64,000 bases of DNA from Rhyzopertha dominica (taxonomy: Eukaryota > Arthropoda > Insecta > Coleoptera > Bostrichidae). The stretch spans positions 12,400,001 through 12,464,000 of the forward strand of contig QCXZ01000064.1 of the NCBI GenBank assembly GCA_025024175.1. Direction: 5' to 3'. The notes beneath the pieces were generated by a model. The model made no database searches. It saw only the letters and a program-made list of their open reading frames with translations, and was not told the DNA's origin. Below, piece after piece: positions 25,701 through 34,300 of the stretch. The position numbers were made by a program, and so were the translations under genes. How positions within the stretch are numbered: the first letter of the stretch is position 1; each line of letters begins with the position of its first letter.

Positions 25701-26589
25701 GCAATTGCTTGCCAAAACAAATTTAAGGCATAAAGTACACATGAAGTAATATTAATGGGTGCCATGCATTCTGCTGCAGGATGGTTATAGCTGGTACAGG
25801 AGGAAAATTTCTTTATTTAATCTCATTATACAAGCCACCCTTAACTTCTGACAATCTAACAGGTCCATGCAAGCTACTTAATCCAGCAACTTTATTATGA
25901 CTTCGTATTCCTGCTTGGTTATATCAATATTAACAGAAAATCTGACATGAATTATGCTCATGAGTATATGGGTGTATCAGCCGATAACGGCTTGTGTATC
26001 TGATAAAAGAATACACAAGATGAACAGCAATCACAACAACCTATTATACATTGATCATATCTTTATTAAAAGGGCCTGCAGTTACATGATGTACCTACCT
26101 ACTGCCACAAGACATGAAGCACACTTCTAATGTTACGATGTTTGTTAGGAGACTTTATACATATCTTTCAGTAGGTAACGTGTGATAACTGCGTGCATAT
26201 TTAACTTACTCATGTATGACATGCATATTAGCTTGATGCTAAAGAAACGTATTATTATTACAACAGCTTCATTCTTAGTCTGAGAAAATTGGTTGCTTAC
26301 CTAGTAAATTCAATAACAACAAAGTAAAGTTTTTATGACATGCATTGTAAATCCAAAAACACTCACATGCTTGATTCTCTTGATATAATATATCAAATTC
26401 CCTTTCAATTTGCCTGAATAGATTGTGTAATTTGGTTCTGTAGACCTGCGATGCATCATTATCCAGGTCAGCTCGGAAGCCCAAATAAACATCACCATCG
26501 ACAGCACTATTTGGACGATTCATTGATCCTCTTTTGCTTTTCTGAACCTTACTATTTGGCGTGCTTTGATTAACTGACATAATTGACAT
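4397..26589 (-). CDS. Wdr37: WD repeat-containing protein 37, complete, 7 coding exons
   Basis: The minus-strand join is 26589-26367, 24921-24808, 24754-24563, 15162-14990, 10706-10481, 10231-10093 and 4769-4397, encoding 479 residues; I recall vertebrate WDR37 as about 490. Every junction is GT-AG and keeps frame. The N-terminus has the coiled-coil-like block [17 protein letters not shown], then TSKIVSSFK just before the propeller, both shared with vertebrate WDR37. Seven WD40 blades run from about residue 148 to the end, including [59 protein letters not shown] and [12 protein letters not shown]. Human WDR37 is known to bind PACS1/PACS2; that role is carried over by family and is not seen here. 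Introns range from 53 bp (intron 2) to 9.4 kb (intron 3) and hold most of the TEs in this half. No lesion is seen, so the gene looks functional. Confidence 0.96.
4890..5545 (-). mobile_element. LINE reverse transcriptase relic in Wdr37 intron 6
   Basis: This degenerate non-LTR RT reads on the minus strand in broken frames. In order it has [16 protein letters not shown] (finger start), [47 protein letters not shown] and [16 protein letters not shown]. That is the standard order up to just before the catalytic YADD box, which is missing. The copy is truncated and full of stops, and lies in the same orientation as the host gene. A separate family member (8392-9490) sits in the same intron. Confidence 0.8.
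5870..6450 (+). mobile_element. Penelope-like element relic (RT end and GIY-YIG)
   Basis: On the plus strand the end of a Penelope-type RT can be read: [16 protein letters not shown], then [18 protein letters not shown] and a lysine-rich stretch. It is followed by the GIY-YIG endonuclease region: [37 protein letters not shown] and [11 protein letters not shown]. The RT-then-GIY-YIG order is diagnostic for Penelope-like elements. Stops and frameshifts break it into short pieces and the 5' part is missing. It sits antisense within Wdr37 intron 6. Confidence 0.78.
7690..8090 (-). pseudogene. IS630-like DDE_3 transposase relic
   Basis: Translating the minus strand gives [20 protein letters not shown], then [11 protein letters not shown], then [20 protein letters not shown] followed by [16 protein letters not shown]. 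This is the C-terminal DDE_3-type domain common in insect genomes, with the second catalytic Asp in VLDNAKYH. The first Asp and the N-terminus are not recognisable. At least one frameshift and several stops are present. Terminal repeats were not identified. Confidence 0.65.
8120..8265 (+). repeat. tRNA-derived SINE, copy 1 (decayed 5' end)
   Basis: The segment contains a B-box-like GAGTTCAAATCTC (about 8172-8184), followed by GGCAATACTTTTTCATTTCT and TTAACCCATTTAAAATATCATC. The same order of blocks occurs at about 46170-46310 and 57945-58130, which defines a dispersed family. The A-box half is poorly preserved here. Confidence 0.7.
8392..9490 (-). mobile_element. 5'-truncated LINE, RT and C-terminus largely readable
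   Basis: A long piece of a non-LTR RT on the minus strand. It begins near 9480 with [16 protein letters not shown], then [19 protein letters not shown], the catalytic box VLFADDTSL, the thumb motifs [14 protein letters not shown] and [18 protein letters not shown], and a roughly 175-residue C-terminal region ending CTDFEL at 8457. One small indel near 8990-9008 separates two otherwise open frames, so this is among the younger LINE copies here. The 3' end is AATAAAATTATTATTATTATT-like, a short (ATT)n tail at 8392-8412. The 5' cut at about 9490 is typical of incomplete target-primed reverse transcription. It lies in Wdr37 intron 6, sense to the gene. Confidence 0.88.
9491..10092. other. Intronic, no gene; possible DNA-transposon end at 9960-9975
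   Basis: No coding sequence is visible. A C-rich run lies at 9704-9711. The sequence GGACACCCTG followed by TA at about 9961-9972 looks like the right terminus of an IS630-Tc1-mariner-type element (CAGGGTGTCC plus TA), but its partner terminus was not found. Confidence 0.3.
10093..10231 (-). CDS. Wdr37: Wdr37 coding exon 6
   Basis: The 139-bp exon lies between GGTTTTAG|GGCATG and CATACAGA|GTAAGT. It encodes [33 protein letters not shown] and FQGHTE, nearly identical in pattern to the vertebrate blade. Intron 5 upstream is 249 bp and free of recognised TEs. Confidence 0.94.
10481..10706 (-). CDS. Wdr37: Wdr37 coding exon 5
   Basis: The 226-bp exon has acceptor TTTGAAAG|AAGGGC and donor TTATCTG|GTATGT. 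It starts with an acidic linker ([16 protein letters not shown]), matching the acidic insert of vertebrate WDR37, then encodes a blade ([25 protein letters not shown]) up to VTTLSG. The acceptor lacks a long pyrimidine tract but is the only one that fits the phase. Confidence 0.9.
10853..14937 (-). mobile_element. hAT transposon filling Wdr37 intron 4
   Basis: The left end reads CAATGGCGTAGCTAGGG (10853-10869). The right end, on the minus strand, reads CACGGGCGTAGCTAGGG (14937-14921), a typical hAT terminal repeat. The flanking 8-mers are ATTAAACA (10845-10852) and ATTATGCA (14938-14945), matching at six of eight positions, consistent with an old 8-bp target duplication. The element is 4085 bp of a 4283-bp intron. 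A transposase relic reads on the minus strand from 12317. Sequence between 12.5 and 14.9 kb is noncoding or unrecognised and may include further insertions. Single N bases occur at 12875-13659. Confidence 0.82.
11060..12317 (-). pseudogene. hAT transposase relic (CGGBP1-like family)
   Basis: From ATG 12317 the minus strand reads [16 protein letters not shown], then [15 protein letters not shown], the BED-like zinc-finger N-terminus seen in CGGBP1-related hAT proteins. After a KQQQQ-type linker come [20 protein letters not shown] and [16 protein letters not shown], then [20 protein letters not shown] and [14 protein letters not shown], matching the DDE core with its catalytic Asp in TDAA. Several in-frame stops and shifts are present. 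The C-terminal dimerisation region is not recognisable. The location inside hAT-type terminal repeats supports the call. Confidence 0.72.
14990..15162 (-). CDS. Wdr37: Wdr37 coding exon 4
   Basis: The 173-bp exon lies between TTTACAG|ACCAC and CTTCCG|GTAAAC. It encodes [14 protein letters not shown], the second blade ([19 protein letters not shown]) and [12 protein letters not shown], ending in WDLP. The right end of a 4.1-kb hAT element lies only 52 bp downstream of its donor. Confidence 0.94.
15678..16682 (-). mobile_element. 1-kb element with 60-bp TIRs, TTAA flanks and a THAP exon
   Basis: Inverted repeats start AGTGACCGCCAAAACGC on the left (15678-15694) and GAGTCACCGCCAAAACGC on the right, read on the minus strand. 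They continue with interruptions for about 60 bp through CGTGACGTCA and TTGTAAAT/ATGTAAAT blocks. Both ends abut TTAA (15674-15677 and 16683-16686), the target duplication of piggyBac-like elements. A minus-strand THAP-domain exon lies inside. No recognisable transposase is left, so it is either non-autonomous or a gutted element. It interrupts the left arm of the older DD41D element. Confidence 0.62.
16305..16497 (-). CDS. THAP zinc-finger exon inside the TTAA-flanked element
   Basis: From ATG 16497 the frame reads [18 protein letters not shown], then [18 protein letters not shown] and [15 protein letters not shown]. This fits a THAP domain (C2CH): the first pair in KCCF-VHG, where the usual second Cys is replaced by Tyr, and the C-x2-H pair in CSEDH. 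THAP domains bind DNA and are found in P-element-type transposases and their domesticated derivatives. A consensus donor (CT|GTAAGT) follows at 16304, so this looks like the first coding exon of a spliced gene. The rest was not found. The Cys-to-Tyr change suggests the finger is broken. Confidence 0.55.
16980..17400. other. GC-richer unrecognised segment upstream of the DD41D relic
   Basis: An open frame of about 110 codons runs on the minus strand (17351-17016) but has no recognised motif and overlaps another open minus frame. The block is richer in GC than its surroundings and lies just before the transposase ATG, so it may be element 5' UTR or a further insertion. I do not call a gene. Confidence 0.25.
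17511..18450 (+). pseudogene. DD41D-type transposase, heavily decayed
   Basis: From the ATG at 17511 the frame reads [31 protein letters not shown] and then [14 protein letters not shown] helix-turn-helix residues, followed by [15 protein letters not shown]. Further along are [14 protein letters not shown], the second catalytic Asp in [20 protein letters not shown] and, after a shift, [20 protein letters not shown] and the terminal [10 protein letters not shown]. The architecture is that of the transposases at 43800-44784 and 61689-62675. Many stops and at least two frameshifts show it is older than those copies. Confidence 0.7.
19240..21000. mobile_element. Composite foldback element with nested inverted repeats
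   Basis: Three sets of inverted repeats are nested around a common axis region. The outer pair contains GCAACACTGCTAAGGGGCTG (19329-19348), answered by the inverted CAGCCCCTCAGCAATATTGC (20913-20932). A second pair joins about 20045-20150 to 20700-20815 (blocks such as GAAGCAGTTTGC and GTGAAATACCA). The third is the palindromic repeat family unit at 19400-20030. No coding region is present. The layout is that of a foldback element invaded by other foldbacks. Confidence 0.62.
19400..20030. repeat. Palindromic repeat family F, copy 1
   Basis: The two arms face each other: TGGCAATGCCATCT (19570-19583) through ACTACTTCCTAAAGAAAGTG on the left, and CACTTCCTTTAGGAAGTAGT through GGCATTACCATCTAATTTCT on the right. 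The block TCTATGCTGTGCTGTC (19406-19421), present again at 33154 and 46552, links it to the family members downstream. Within the arms are shorter palindromes such as CTTTAGGAAG and GATGGCATTACCATC. Confidence 0.72.
21149..23763. mobile_element. Tc1-like non-autonomous element (arms only)
   Basis: Ends read CACTCATGAGCAAAAGTATT on the left and, on the minus strand, CACTCGTGTGCAAAAGTATT on the right, a typical Tc1 terminus. TA flanks both ends (21147-21148 and 23764-23765). The inverted arms extend about 250 bp, to blocks such as GGGCATCTCCTCACTACATC (23630) and its inverse near 21370-21390. No Tc1 transposase is readable, so it is a long-armed MITE or deletion derivative. A separate 1.8-kb palindromic element is inserted in its left arm at 21413. 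Confidence 0.82.
21413..23221. mobile_element. 1.8-kb double-palindrome element with TA target duplication
   Basis: Termini are CAGGGTAAGCAAATA on the left and CAGGGTGAGCAAATA on the minus strand at right, each flanked by TA (21411-21412 and 23222-23223). Internally the block GGTAGATTTTAGTC/GACTAAAATCTACC appears four times in alternating orientation: forward near 21650, reverse near 22235, forward near 22395, reverse near 22978. The axes are near 21955 and 22690. The whole thus consists of two head-to-head palindromes in tandem. Motifs such as CGCCCTCTTGCG recur at each turn. No coding sequence is present. The termini resemble those of the IS630-Tc1-mariner element at 43178. Confidence 0.82.
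24361..24400 (-). repeat. LINE-like 3' tail remnant
   Basis: On the minus strand the sequence reads AATAAAGACAATTATTATTATT, an (ATT)n tail preceded by a polyadenylation-like hexamer, resembling the 3' end of the LINE at 8392. No upstream RT was recognised. Confidence 0.35.
24563..24754 (-). CDS. Wdr37: Wdr37 coding exon 3
   Basis: The 192-bp exon lies between TTTGTAG|TAAG and TCTGCAG|GTAAAT. It encodes [12 protein letters not shown], the conserved [10 protein letters not shown] block and the first propeller strand set ([22 protein letters not shown]). It ends one base into an Asp codon completed by exon 4 (GTASA-DHSACVW). Confidence 0.94.
24808..24921 (-). CDS. Wdr37: Wdr37 coding exon 2
   Basis: The 114-bp exon lies between TTGTAG|TACATG and AAAAAAT|GTAAGC. 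It encodes the end of the coiled-coil region ([14 protein letters not shown]) and a linker ending KVFSKK. It has no separate long open frame, so it shows only through splice sites and phase. The following intron is just 53 bp. Confidence 0.92.
24922..26366 (-). other. Wdr37 intron 1, no recognised TE
   Basis: This 1.4-kb, AT-rich intron runs between the exon 1 donor and the exon 2 acceptor. I saw no coding motif and no terminal repeat. One N is at 25120. Confidence 0.5.
26367..26589 (-). CDS. Wdr37: Wdr37 coding exon 1
   Basis: This exon encodes residues 1-74 plus one base. The ATG at 26589 begins [14 protein letters not shown], a basic, serine-rich leader before the conserved [15 protein letters not shown] helix. 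A second in-frame Met lies three codons in. The donor is GCAT|GTGAGT. The next exon supplies TA to complete Leu, restoring the vertebrate-like spacing. Confidence 0.93.
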
Positions 26590-26780
26590 TCTATGTCTGA
26601 TTTAAATTGCTAAAACCATCATCACTAATTCATTTAAAAATAATCAATAACAACCACATGTTTCACCTATAAACATAACTTACCTTTTATAAAATTGCTA
26701 GTTTTTCAAGGTCGTCGCGAACGTCAATTAAAAAAGTGGTTTGTATACATTCAACAGCGCAAAGTACATCTTATAATCTT
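26590..26780 (-). promoter_or_regulatory. Wdr37: Wdr37 5' leader with probable UTR intron
   Basis: Upstream of the start codon a consensus donor, AAAAG|GTAAGTT, lies on the minus strand with its exon edge at 26684. A possible acceptor, GGTTTTAG, ends at 26610. Together they suggest a noncoding first exon above 26684 and a roughly 70-bp 5' UTR intron. No TATA box or CpG island was identified and the transcription start is unknown. Confidence 0.45.
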
Positions 26781-27460
26781 ACATGTCCTATTATTAAACC
26801 TGAACCTGAAGCCATGTCGTTTTCCAGTTAGCGAACATTTAAACGGACTACTGAAGTACTGAGTAGGTATAATATACTTTAGGTTTTTTGCTGAACTAAC
26901 TCTCGCGTTTGGTCTGGTAAACACGAATTACCTATAAATTACGCAAGCGCAGTTAAATGAGATATACTAGGCGCTTTGTTATGACGATTCAAATTATTAA
27001 CTCAATAATTGTGCATATTACTGTTAAACTATTTATTAAGCAATATTCAATATAGGTACAGAATACGTATACATTCATACGCCTGACCTTGCCCGACACA
27101 AAGTTAATTTTAGTTAAATTCGACCCAATAAGGCAAGGCAGTAACCATGACGGCACCTTAAAATAAATTAAGAAAGATTATTGTTTCATTGGTATATATT
27201 AGGTGTAAGGGCGTCACCATTGGTTAAAGGGTAGGTTTTAACTAAAATATCAAGTTAGTTGATTATTTTTTTGACGTTTCTAGAAACCATATTCAACCTA
27301 TTATTCAATCTATTATACCTAATACATGCATTCTATAATAATTGTTAATAACGTAGGTAGGTATATAATCTAGCTTGAAACATAGATACTTACTATATTT
27401 ATTACTAAACGCGTTTTTTTAACATATGGTCATCCTTTAAAACTCTGTTTTATAAGCTCT

Positions 27461-28256
27461 CCCACTAAACAATTTTCGGTATCAGAAACATATCTGAAAC
27501 AGGCAATGTAATATTGTAACATTTCGTATTTCGCTGCAGGAATATTTCATGAATATTTATGTTTGTGAAGATGTCCTACCTCAGGAATGTTTCACTGAAA
27601 TGTTACGAACGAAACATTACGAAACATTTTAAAGCCTATATTTATGAAATGTTTACAATATGTACTTTTTTAAACGTTACAACAACGTATTTGAAACTGT
27701 ATTTGGGGTATTTATTAATATTAATTGTTACTAATTAAATATACAATTTATTTTTCAAGAAAACGAAGTGTTTACATAAGTGCATACACAATAATAATTT
27801 ACATAATCTAAGCATAATAAGTAGACAAAACAATATGTGTAAAATACGAAATTATAAGAAACTAGTTACATATATATACACAAACAAAAATATAACAGCA
27901 TCAGATGCGAAGTAAATAAAACAAACAAAAGCAATCCATATGGCATACACTGCATTAAATTTAACAGGTAAACTACATTCGTAAGTTCAGAATCTTCAAA
28001 CTGTTCACCTAAACAAAAATTATTAAAAGTAAAACCAACATTGTGGTGTAGATATACTTACAAATTGGCCATTTCCCTTATGCTGTTACTATGATCTCTG
28101 ATATCTCGGTGTTGCCCTGTTGCCTGACGAAACCACGTGGAAACCTCAGTTTGGAAGTCTGCACCAGAAAGATCAGCAATTTTTTACTTTTATTATATGC
28201 AAGTTTTGTAATTTACATAATTGTTTTTCCTTTCTGTTCATGAACACTACTATTAA
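27461..28256. repeat. Element E, outer copy, left half
   Basis: This starts CCCACTAAACAATTTTCGG and ends ...CACTACTATTAA. It is nearly identical to the first half of the complete copy that follows directly at 28257, apart from small indels (for example an extra run near 28970 in the second copy). Its continuation is found at 30444-31342, after the inserted inner copy. No coding sequence is visible, but many short GAAACATT/AATGTTTC palindromes occur. Confidence 0.8.
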
Positions 28257-29979
28257 CCCACTAAACAATTTTCGGTATCAGAAACATATCTGAAACAGGC
28301 AATGTAATATTGTAACATTTCGTATTTCGCTGCAGGAATGTTTCATGAATATTTATGTTTGTGAAGATGTCCTACCTCAGGAATGTTTCACTGAAATGTT
28401 ACGAAAGAAACATTACGAAACATTTTAAAGCCTATATTTATGAAATGTTTACAATATGTATTTTTTTAAACGTTACAACAACGCATTTGAAACTGTATTT
28501 GGGGTATTTATTAATATTAATTGTTACTAATTAAATATACAATTTATTTTTCAAGAAAACGAAGTGTTTACATATGTGCATACACAATAATAATTTACGT
28601 AATCTAAGCATAATAAGTAGACAAAACAATATGTGTAAAATAAGAAATTATAAGAAAGTAGTTACATATATATACACAAACAAAAATATAACAGCATCAG
28701 ATGCGAAGTAAATGAAACAAACAACAGCTATCCATATGGCATACACTGCATTAAATTTAACGGGTAAACTACATTCGGAAGTTCAGAATCTTCAAACTGT
28801 TCACCTAAACAAAAATTATTAAAAGTAAAACCAACATTGTGGTGTAGATATACTTACAAATTGGCCATTCCCCTTATGCTGTTACTATGATCTCTGATAT
28901 CTCGGTGTTGCCTGACGAAATCACGTGGAAACCTCAGTTTGGAAGTCTGCATCAGAAAGATCAGCAATTTTTTATTGTTTAGCAGTTTTTTTTACTTTTA
29001 TTATATGCAAGTTTTGTAATTTGCATAATTGTTTTTCCTTTCTGTTCATGAACACTACTATAAATTTACAATGAAATAGTTTCTGTAACCGCCTTCAAAA
29101 GTAATTTTTATAACTACTTCTGCCAACCAGATACAGCACTGTATATGAAATATGGGTACTATCCGAAAAACGCTTACCTTCCATGCCACATTCTATGCCA
29201 CGGGCTGATTTCTTATAGCCTAAACTGCAACAAAACTGATCAACACCAAAAACCACAACACTTTAAGCTAAGCAGGTTATGTCAATCTCTGCCGCTCTGT
29301 GTTCTGCACCTGCTCCTTGCGCGATCAAAACACGCCGCGCCGCTGCCAACTGTTTGCTACATTGCCAATCACAGCACTATGGCAACAAGAATGTTCCAAT
29401 AGTAAACGTCGCCGTCGTGTAGAAATTTTAAGTAGGATCTATCGGACATAATAATAACAACTATAATTTGTTAAAAGTCAAATATAATCTGTGATGTAGA
29501 CCTCACAATTAGTAATATGTAATTTCAACAAAAATAGTAAGAATATTTATTTGAAAATACTTTAGGGCCTAGTTAAATCTTTTGTCAGTCAGATAAATAT
29601 TCATTTTTCTGTAAATATTCAATAAGTGGTTCTGTTTTGTAAAAGTAGATGGTTCGCTTCCTATCGTTATTTGAGGCAGATCTTTCATATCCTTTTTTCT
29701 CTTTCGGGCCCAATCCTTAATGTTATCTTTGAATGTGATACATACCTATGTTATACGTACCTAACATACGTCAAGAAAGTTATGTTAATGTTAAGTTTAT
29801 GTCATATTGCAGAAACGTTCCTCAAGCACAAATAACGAACATTGCAGATACGTTGCAAATCAGTATGGACTCAAAATATACGTTACCGAAACATTACCTA
29901 AATGTACCTCCCAAACGTTTCATTTATGCAATACATTTGAAGATTTGAAATGTTTCCGATATATACTATGTTTAGCGGG
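28257..29979. mobile_element. Element E, inner complete copy (1.7 kb, non-coding)
   Basis: The left end is CCCACTAAACAATTTTCGG and the right end, read on the minus strand, is CCCGCTAAACATAGTATAT. Both share CCC(A/G)CTAAACA and a later CGG..AGAAACA/CGGAAACA block, so these are terminal inverted repeats. The inner copy interrupts an outer E exactly at the point corresponding to about 29060 of itself. The internal open frames (for example 29145-29402 and 29748-29948) show no family motif and are not called genes. The element is presumably mobilised in trans. Confidence 0.75.
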
Positions 29980-30443
29980 AATGGTAATTATTTAGTATAC
30001 CGGTTATTTACCTATCGAGCTGAAATTGTGCATACCTCTAGAAAGTGGCCTCCTGAACACGAATATGAAATCCGTTTCTTGCGCTCGCGCTTAGTTTTCA
30101 AAAAATTAATATTTCAATTTGGAACTACTTTACGACGCGGAGCGTTCTCGCTTAAGCCGCGCAGTGTCGCATGCTCCTTAACGTCCGGTCGTCCTACGCG
30201 GGTGCGTTTTCAGGCAGATTTGGGGTTGTTTTTTTCACCGCGCGATTTTTGAGGCGTTTAGGCCGTGTTTTTTGCGCGCCGCGTAGAGTAGAGTAGAGTA
30301 GTTCCAAATTGAAACATTAATTTTTTGAAAACTAAGCGCGAGCGCAAGAAACGGATTTCATATTCGTGTTCAGGAGGCCTCTTTCTAGAGGTATGCACAA
30401 TTTCAGCTCGATAGGTAAATAACCGGTATACTAAATAATTACC
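29980..30443. mobile_element. 0.46-kb MITE with ~150-bp near-perfect TIRs
   Basis: The arms start GGTAATTATTTAGTATACCGG (29983) and mirror to CCGGTATACTAAATAATTACC (30443). They match over about 150 bp with only about two mismatches, so the insertion is recent. The loop (about 30133-30290) is unusually rich in CG dinucleotides (GCGCGCCGCG) for this genome and ends with a short TAGAG tandem repeat. It sits exactly at the junction between the inner and outer copies of element E. Its own target duplication cannot be resolved. Confidence 0.85.
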
Positions 30444-31342
30444 CTATTAATTTACAATGAAATATTTTCTGTAACCGCCTTCAAAAGTAATTTTTATAAC
30501 TACTTCTGCCAACCAGATACAGCACTGTATATGAAATATGGGTACTATCCGAAAAACGCTTACCATAGGCTGATTTCTTATGGTCTAAACTGCAATAAAA
30601 CTGATCAAAACCAAAAACCACAACACTTTACGCTAAGCAGGTTATGTCAATCTCTTCGCTATGTATTCTGCACCATGCACCTGCTCCTTGCGCGATCAGA
30701 ACACGCCGCGCCGCTGCCAACTGTTTGCTACATTGTCAATCACAGCACTATGGCAACAAGAATGTTCCAATAGTAAACGTCCTGAAGAAATAAGTAAGAT
30801 CTATCCGACATAATAATAACAACTAAAATTTGTAAAAAGTCAAATATAATCTGTGATGTAGACCTCACAATTAGTAATAATTTCAACAAAAATACTCGTA
30901 GTAAGAATATTTATTTGAAAATACTTTAAGGTCTAGTTAAATTTTTTGTCAGTCAGATAAACATTCATTTTTCTCTAAATATTCAGTAAGTGGTTCTGTT
31001 TTGCAAAAGTAGATGGTTCGCTTCCTATCGTTATTGGAGACAGATCTTTCATACCTATCCTTTTTTTCTTTCGTTCTCAATCCTTAATGTTATCTTTGAA
31101 TGTGATGCATACCTATGTTATACGTAACATATGTCAAGAAAGTTATGTTAATGTTAAGTTTATGTCATATTGTAGAAACGTTCCTCAAGCGCAAATAACG
31201 AACATTGCAGATACGTTGCAAATCAGTATGGACTCAAAATACACATTACCGAAACATCACCTAAATGTACCTCCCAAACGTTTCATTTATGCAATACATT
31301 TGAAGATTTGAAATGTTTCTGATATATACTATGTTTAGCGGG
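30444..31342. repeat. Element E, outer copy, right half
   Basis: Starting at TATTAATTTACAATGAAAT, this repeats 29061-29979 almost base for base and ends in the same GTTTAGCGGG terminus. With 27461-28256 it makes up one complete E interrupted by another. Small indels distinguish it from the inner copy (for example the loss of GGAATGTTC-like bases near 31120). Confidence 0.8.
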
Positions 31343-34300
31343 CTACTGTTCATCTCTTCCTTGTTTCGTTCCATTTGTTACCTATACATTTCAAAGAAAA
31401 TATTTTCGACATAATATTATGTTGTTCAACTCAAGCAGCTACCGGGTCCGGCAGAGAGGTACCTGTATGATTTTTTATTACTTTTACGCTCACTTGGGTG
31501 GTCACACTGTTTTCTCAATTGTTGATATCTACTCGCAAATAAATGCCTTTTCAGTAACCAAGAATAACAATAGAGCCTTGGTCTGCTTTAGAACTTAGTG
31601 TGTTTAATTACACCTACATTAAAACGGGCACTTCCGTGGTGCTCACACAGCGACAATTCCGAAACAATTTGAATTTGGTCGTCATGGTCGTGTTCCAGAT
31701 CGGTACCTATATCATTATGAAGTAGGTGAATAGTTTTCAAAGAGGATCTTTATAACGTGAGAAATTCAAGGGATTCAGCGTGCTATGCTCTAAAGGAGCA
31801 TGCACAATTTCGCCACCCGACTACAAAAATGTGTCAACAAAAATGGATGCCACCGAATTGATGTGAATTTTCGAAGATAATTATTTTTTTTTAAATAAAA
31901 CTGCATCTTGGCAATCCATCATCTTCTGATTGCAGCCATTTCTGCATCTAAATATATATATTCTTTTTCAGTTCTGGTTACAATTTTTGTATGTATGCAG
32001 AATAAATGAATTTATTATTATTATTATTATTATTAAAACAATTAATTATGATATTGGTTCAAAATTAAATGTGTGACTATATATAGGTACTAAATAAACG
32101 ATAGAAAATTAAAAATTATGAAGCCCTTAGTCTACCTCTGATTATCTATCACCTATTCTCTTTTTTTTAATACATCGTTTCTAAAACTGACAAACAATAA
32201 GTCTTACTTAAATTAATGAAAACATATTTAAAAGCAAGGTATTTAAACACGTTTTTTGCATGCACAGCTAGGTAGCACGGTAGCAGTAGCAGTTATTTCA
32301 AGTTGTAGTGGAAAACTGATGGTATAGGTACTTTAGACTCATCATTAATACCTGGTATATTTTAACGATATGCTTAAGTTCCGTCCCTGTGAGAATTTTC
32401 CATGTGTAACTGTACGAAGTTGACTATAATTATGCAAGCTATCATTGATATGCAAAAATCACACGTGTAACCCAATACTTATGTTCAGCAAACCTTTGTG
32501 TGTGATTAAATAAGTTTGATTTCCAAGTAATTTATGTGCAAATCTTTGAAATGGTAATGAAAACAAAATACAATTACAAAATATAGTAACAGTAAACAGC
32601 AGCAACATTATCATCCAAAAGGAGGACGAGAATGAACTTTTTACAGTCTGGATTTGTAGTAAAGTAGATACATGTGTCTATTGTATCGTTAATATTTATT
32701 TCTCTAAATGTCAACTTTACTTAGAAACACAAGGCGTATTCGTATACCTGCGTTAATAGCTACAGTTTTTCCATTGTGTAATACAATTATTACAAATTTA
32801 TGAAAAATTGCTAATGTTGGATTTTCTTTCCACAAACTTCAAAACTTCAAATAAGTCCTTACATTAGTCTAAAGAACGTTCGGAAAACTTCAGTTCTTGC
32901 ATCAGTTACAATTTTATGATGAAAGTACAAATGTTTTCGCGTTTGCAGCGCTGCTTTGGTTATTTCCAGTGACATTAAAATTACTTCATAATGTTACTCG
33001 TACCCTCACCCTCGTTATTAAAAAAACTCAAAAACTTATATCTAATCGAGTCAGGACTAATTATCCTAATTATTTTTATATGCAAACTTACAACTATAAC
33101 TAGTAACGAATAATCTAACTTATATTACTTATTAATTTTATTAATGTAAAATGCATGTCTATGCTGTGCTGTCTGCACCGCAATTATGTCTCAAAAACAA
33201 TAGTTTTTCAAATTGTTCACCTAACCAATTGTTTCGTCTAGGTTTCAAAAAACCAGAACTAAACATTCTTTCCACTGGAGCGGATGTGAGTAATATGACA
33301 TTATATATTTTTTAATCCTAAATATTGCAGGACTGTTTGTCTTAGAAAAAATGTGTAGAGAAAAAATGTTCAAAACGTGATTACCAATCGTATAGTACAT
33401 ATAAGAAATAAAAACGTAAATGTCAGTATTGATTCAATTTGCAGCGGTTTTTTTTAATGGTGAATATGATAGTACACTCGAAGTCTTAATTAAATAAACA
33501 GCTAGCGTTGTTATACAAGATGGTTAGCAATAAATATCTTCTTAAATTCCCGACAGACACACTACACTCTCTACCATTTCCTAGAGGTAGAAAATGCAAT
33601 GTGAATATCAGATCAGTAAAGAGGTCTTTACTGCTAAGCACTTCACATAACAACGTTAGCCGTTCCCTCAATTAAGTCTTCGAGTGTATATGTCAAATTT
33701 GGATTAAGGCTATGACTGACATATACCATGGTATCTAAAGGTGCAAAAAATTCGATTTTGCTTCATGATTGTCGTTAAACATTAAACGTAAGCGACTTCT
33801 TGAAATATTTTTTTAAGAAAACGCACTACACAAGCTTGAACTGTTCTACAATATTCATCATTATTTCGACGATCGTTTCGCGTAGTTAGCCCCATTATCA
33901 GGACTACAGATAACGTAATGTACTAAGTTTACAATGATTGGTCTATAAAAGGTTACCTATATTACCTATATATTGATGAGGTGGCATAACATGGTTGCCT
34001 TTCACGTTTTCTAAAATACCTCTGCAAATTGAATCAATACTTCCACATCCAATTGTCAAAATGACATTTACGCTTTTGTTTCTTATATTATAGATCAATA
34101 ATCAGGTTTTGAGAATTTTTTGTCTCTACACACTTTCTGAAACAATAAACGGTTCTCGTAATTTATAAAATCGTTTTTTGTAAATAACTTGAAAATTATT
34201 AACTTAATTAAAAAATTACAAAAGTGATTTTCGATCAGAAATTTGACTTTCTATATAATAGTAAATGTAAAAAAAATCGTATGGACAGGGTCCAAAATCC

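Noticed and set aside
29145..30252. Several open frames of 66-100 codons in the E repeat and MITE region
   Set aside because: They lie in duplicated noncoding repeats, carry no family motif, and the longest (29950-30252) crosses a MITE terminus.
31981..32036. (TTA)n run as an isolated microsatellite
   Set aside because: It directly follows GAATAAATGAA, so it reads better as the 3' tail of a lost LINE insertion than as an independent repeat.
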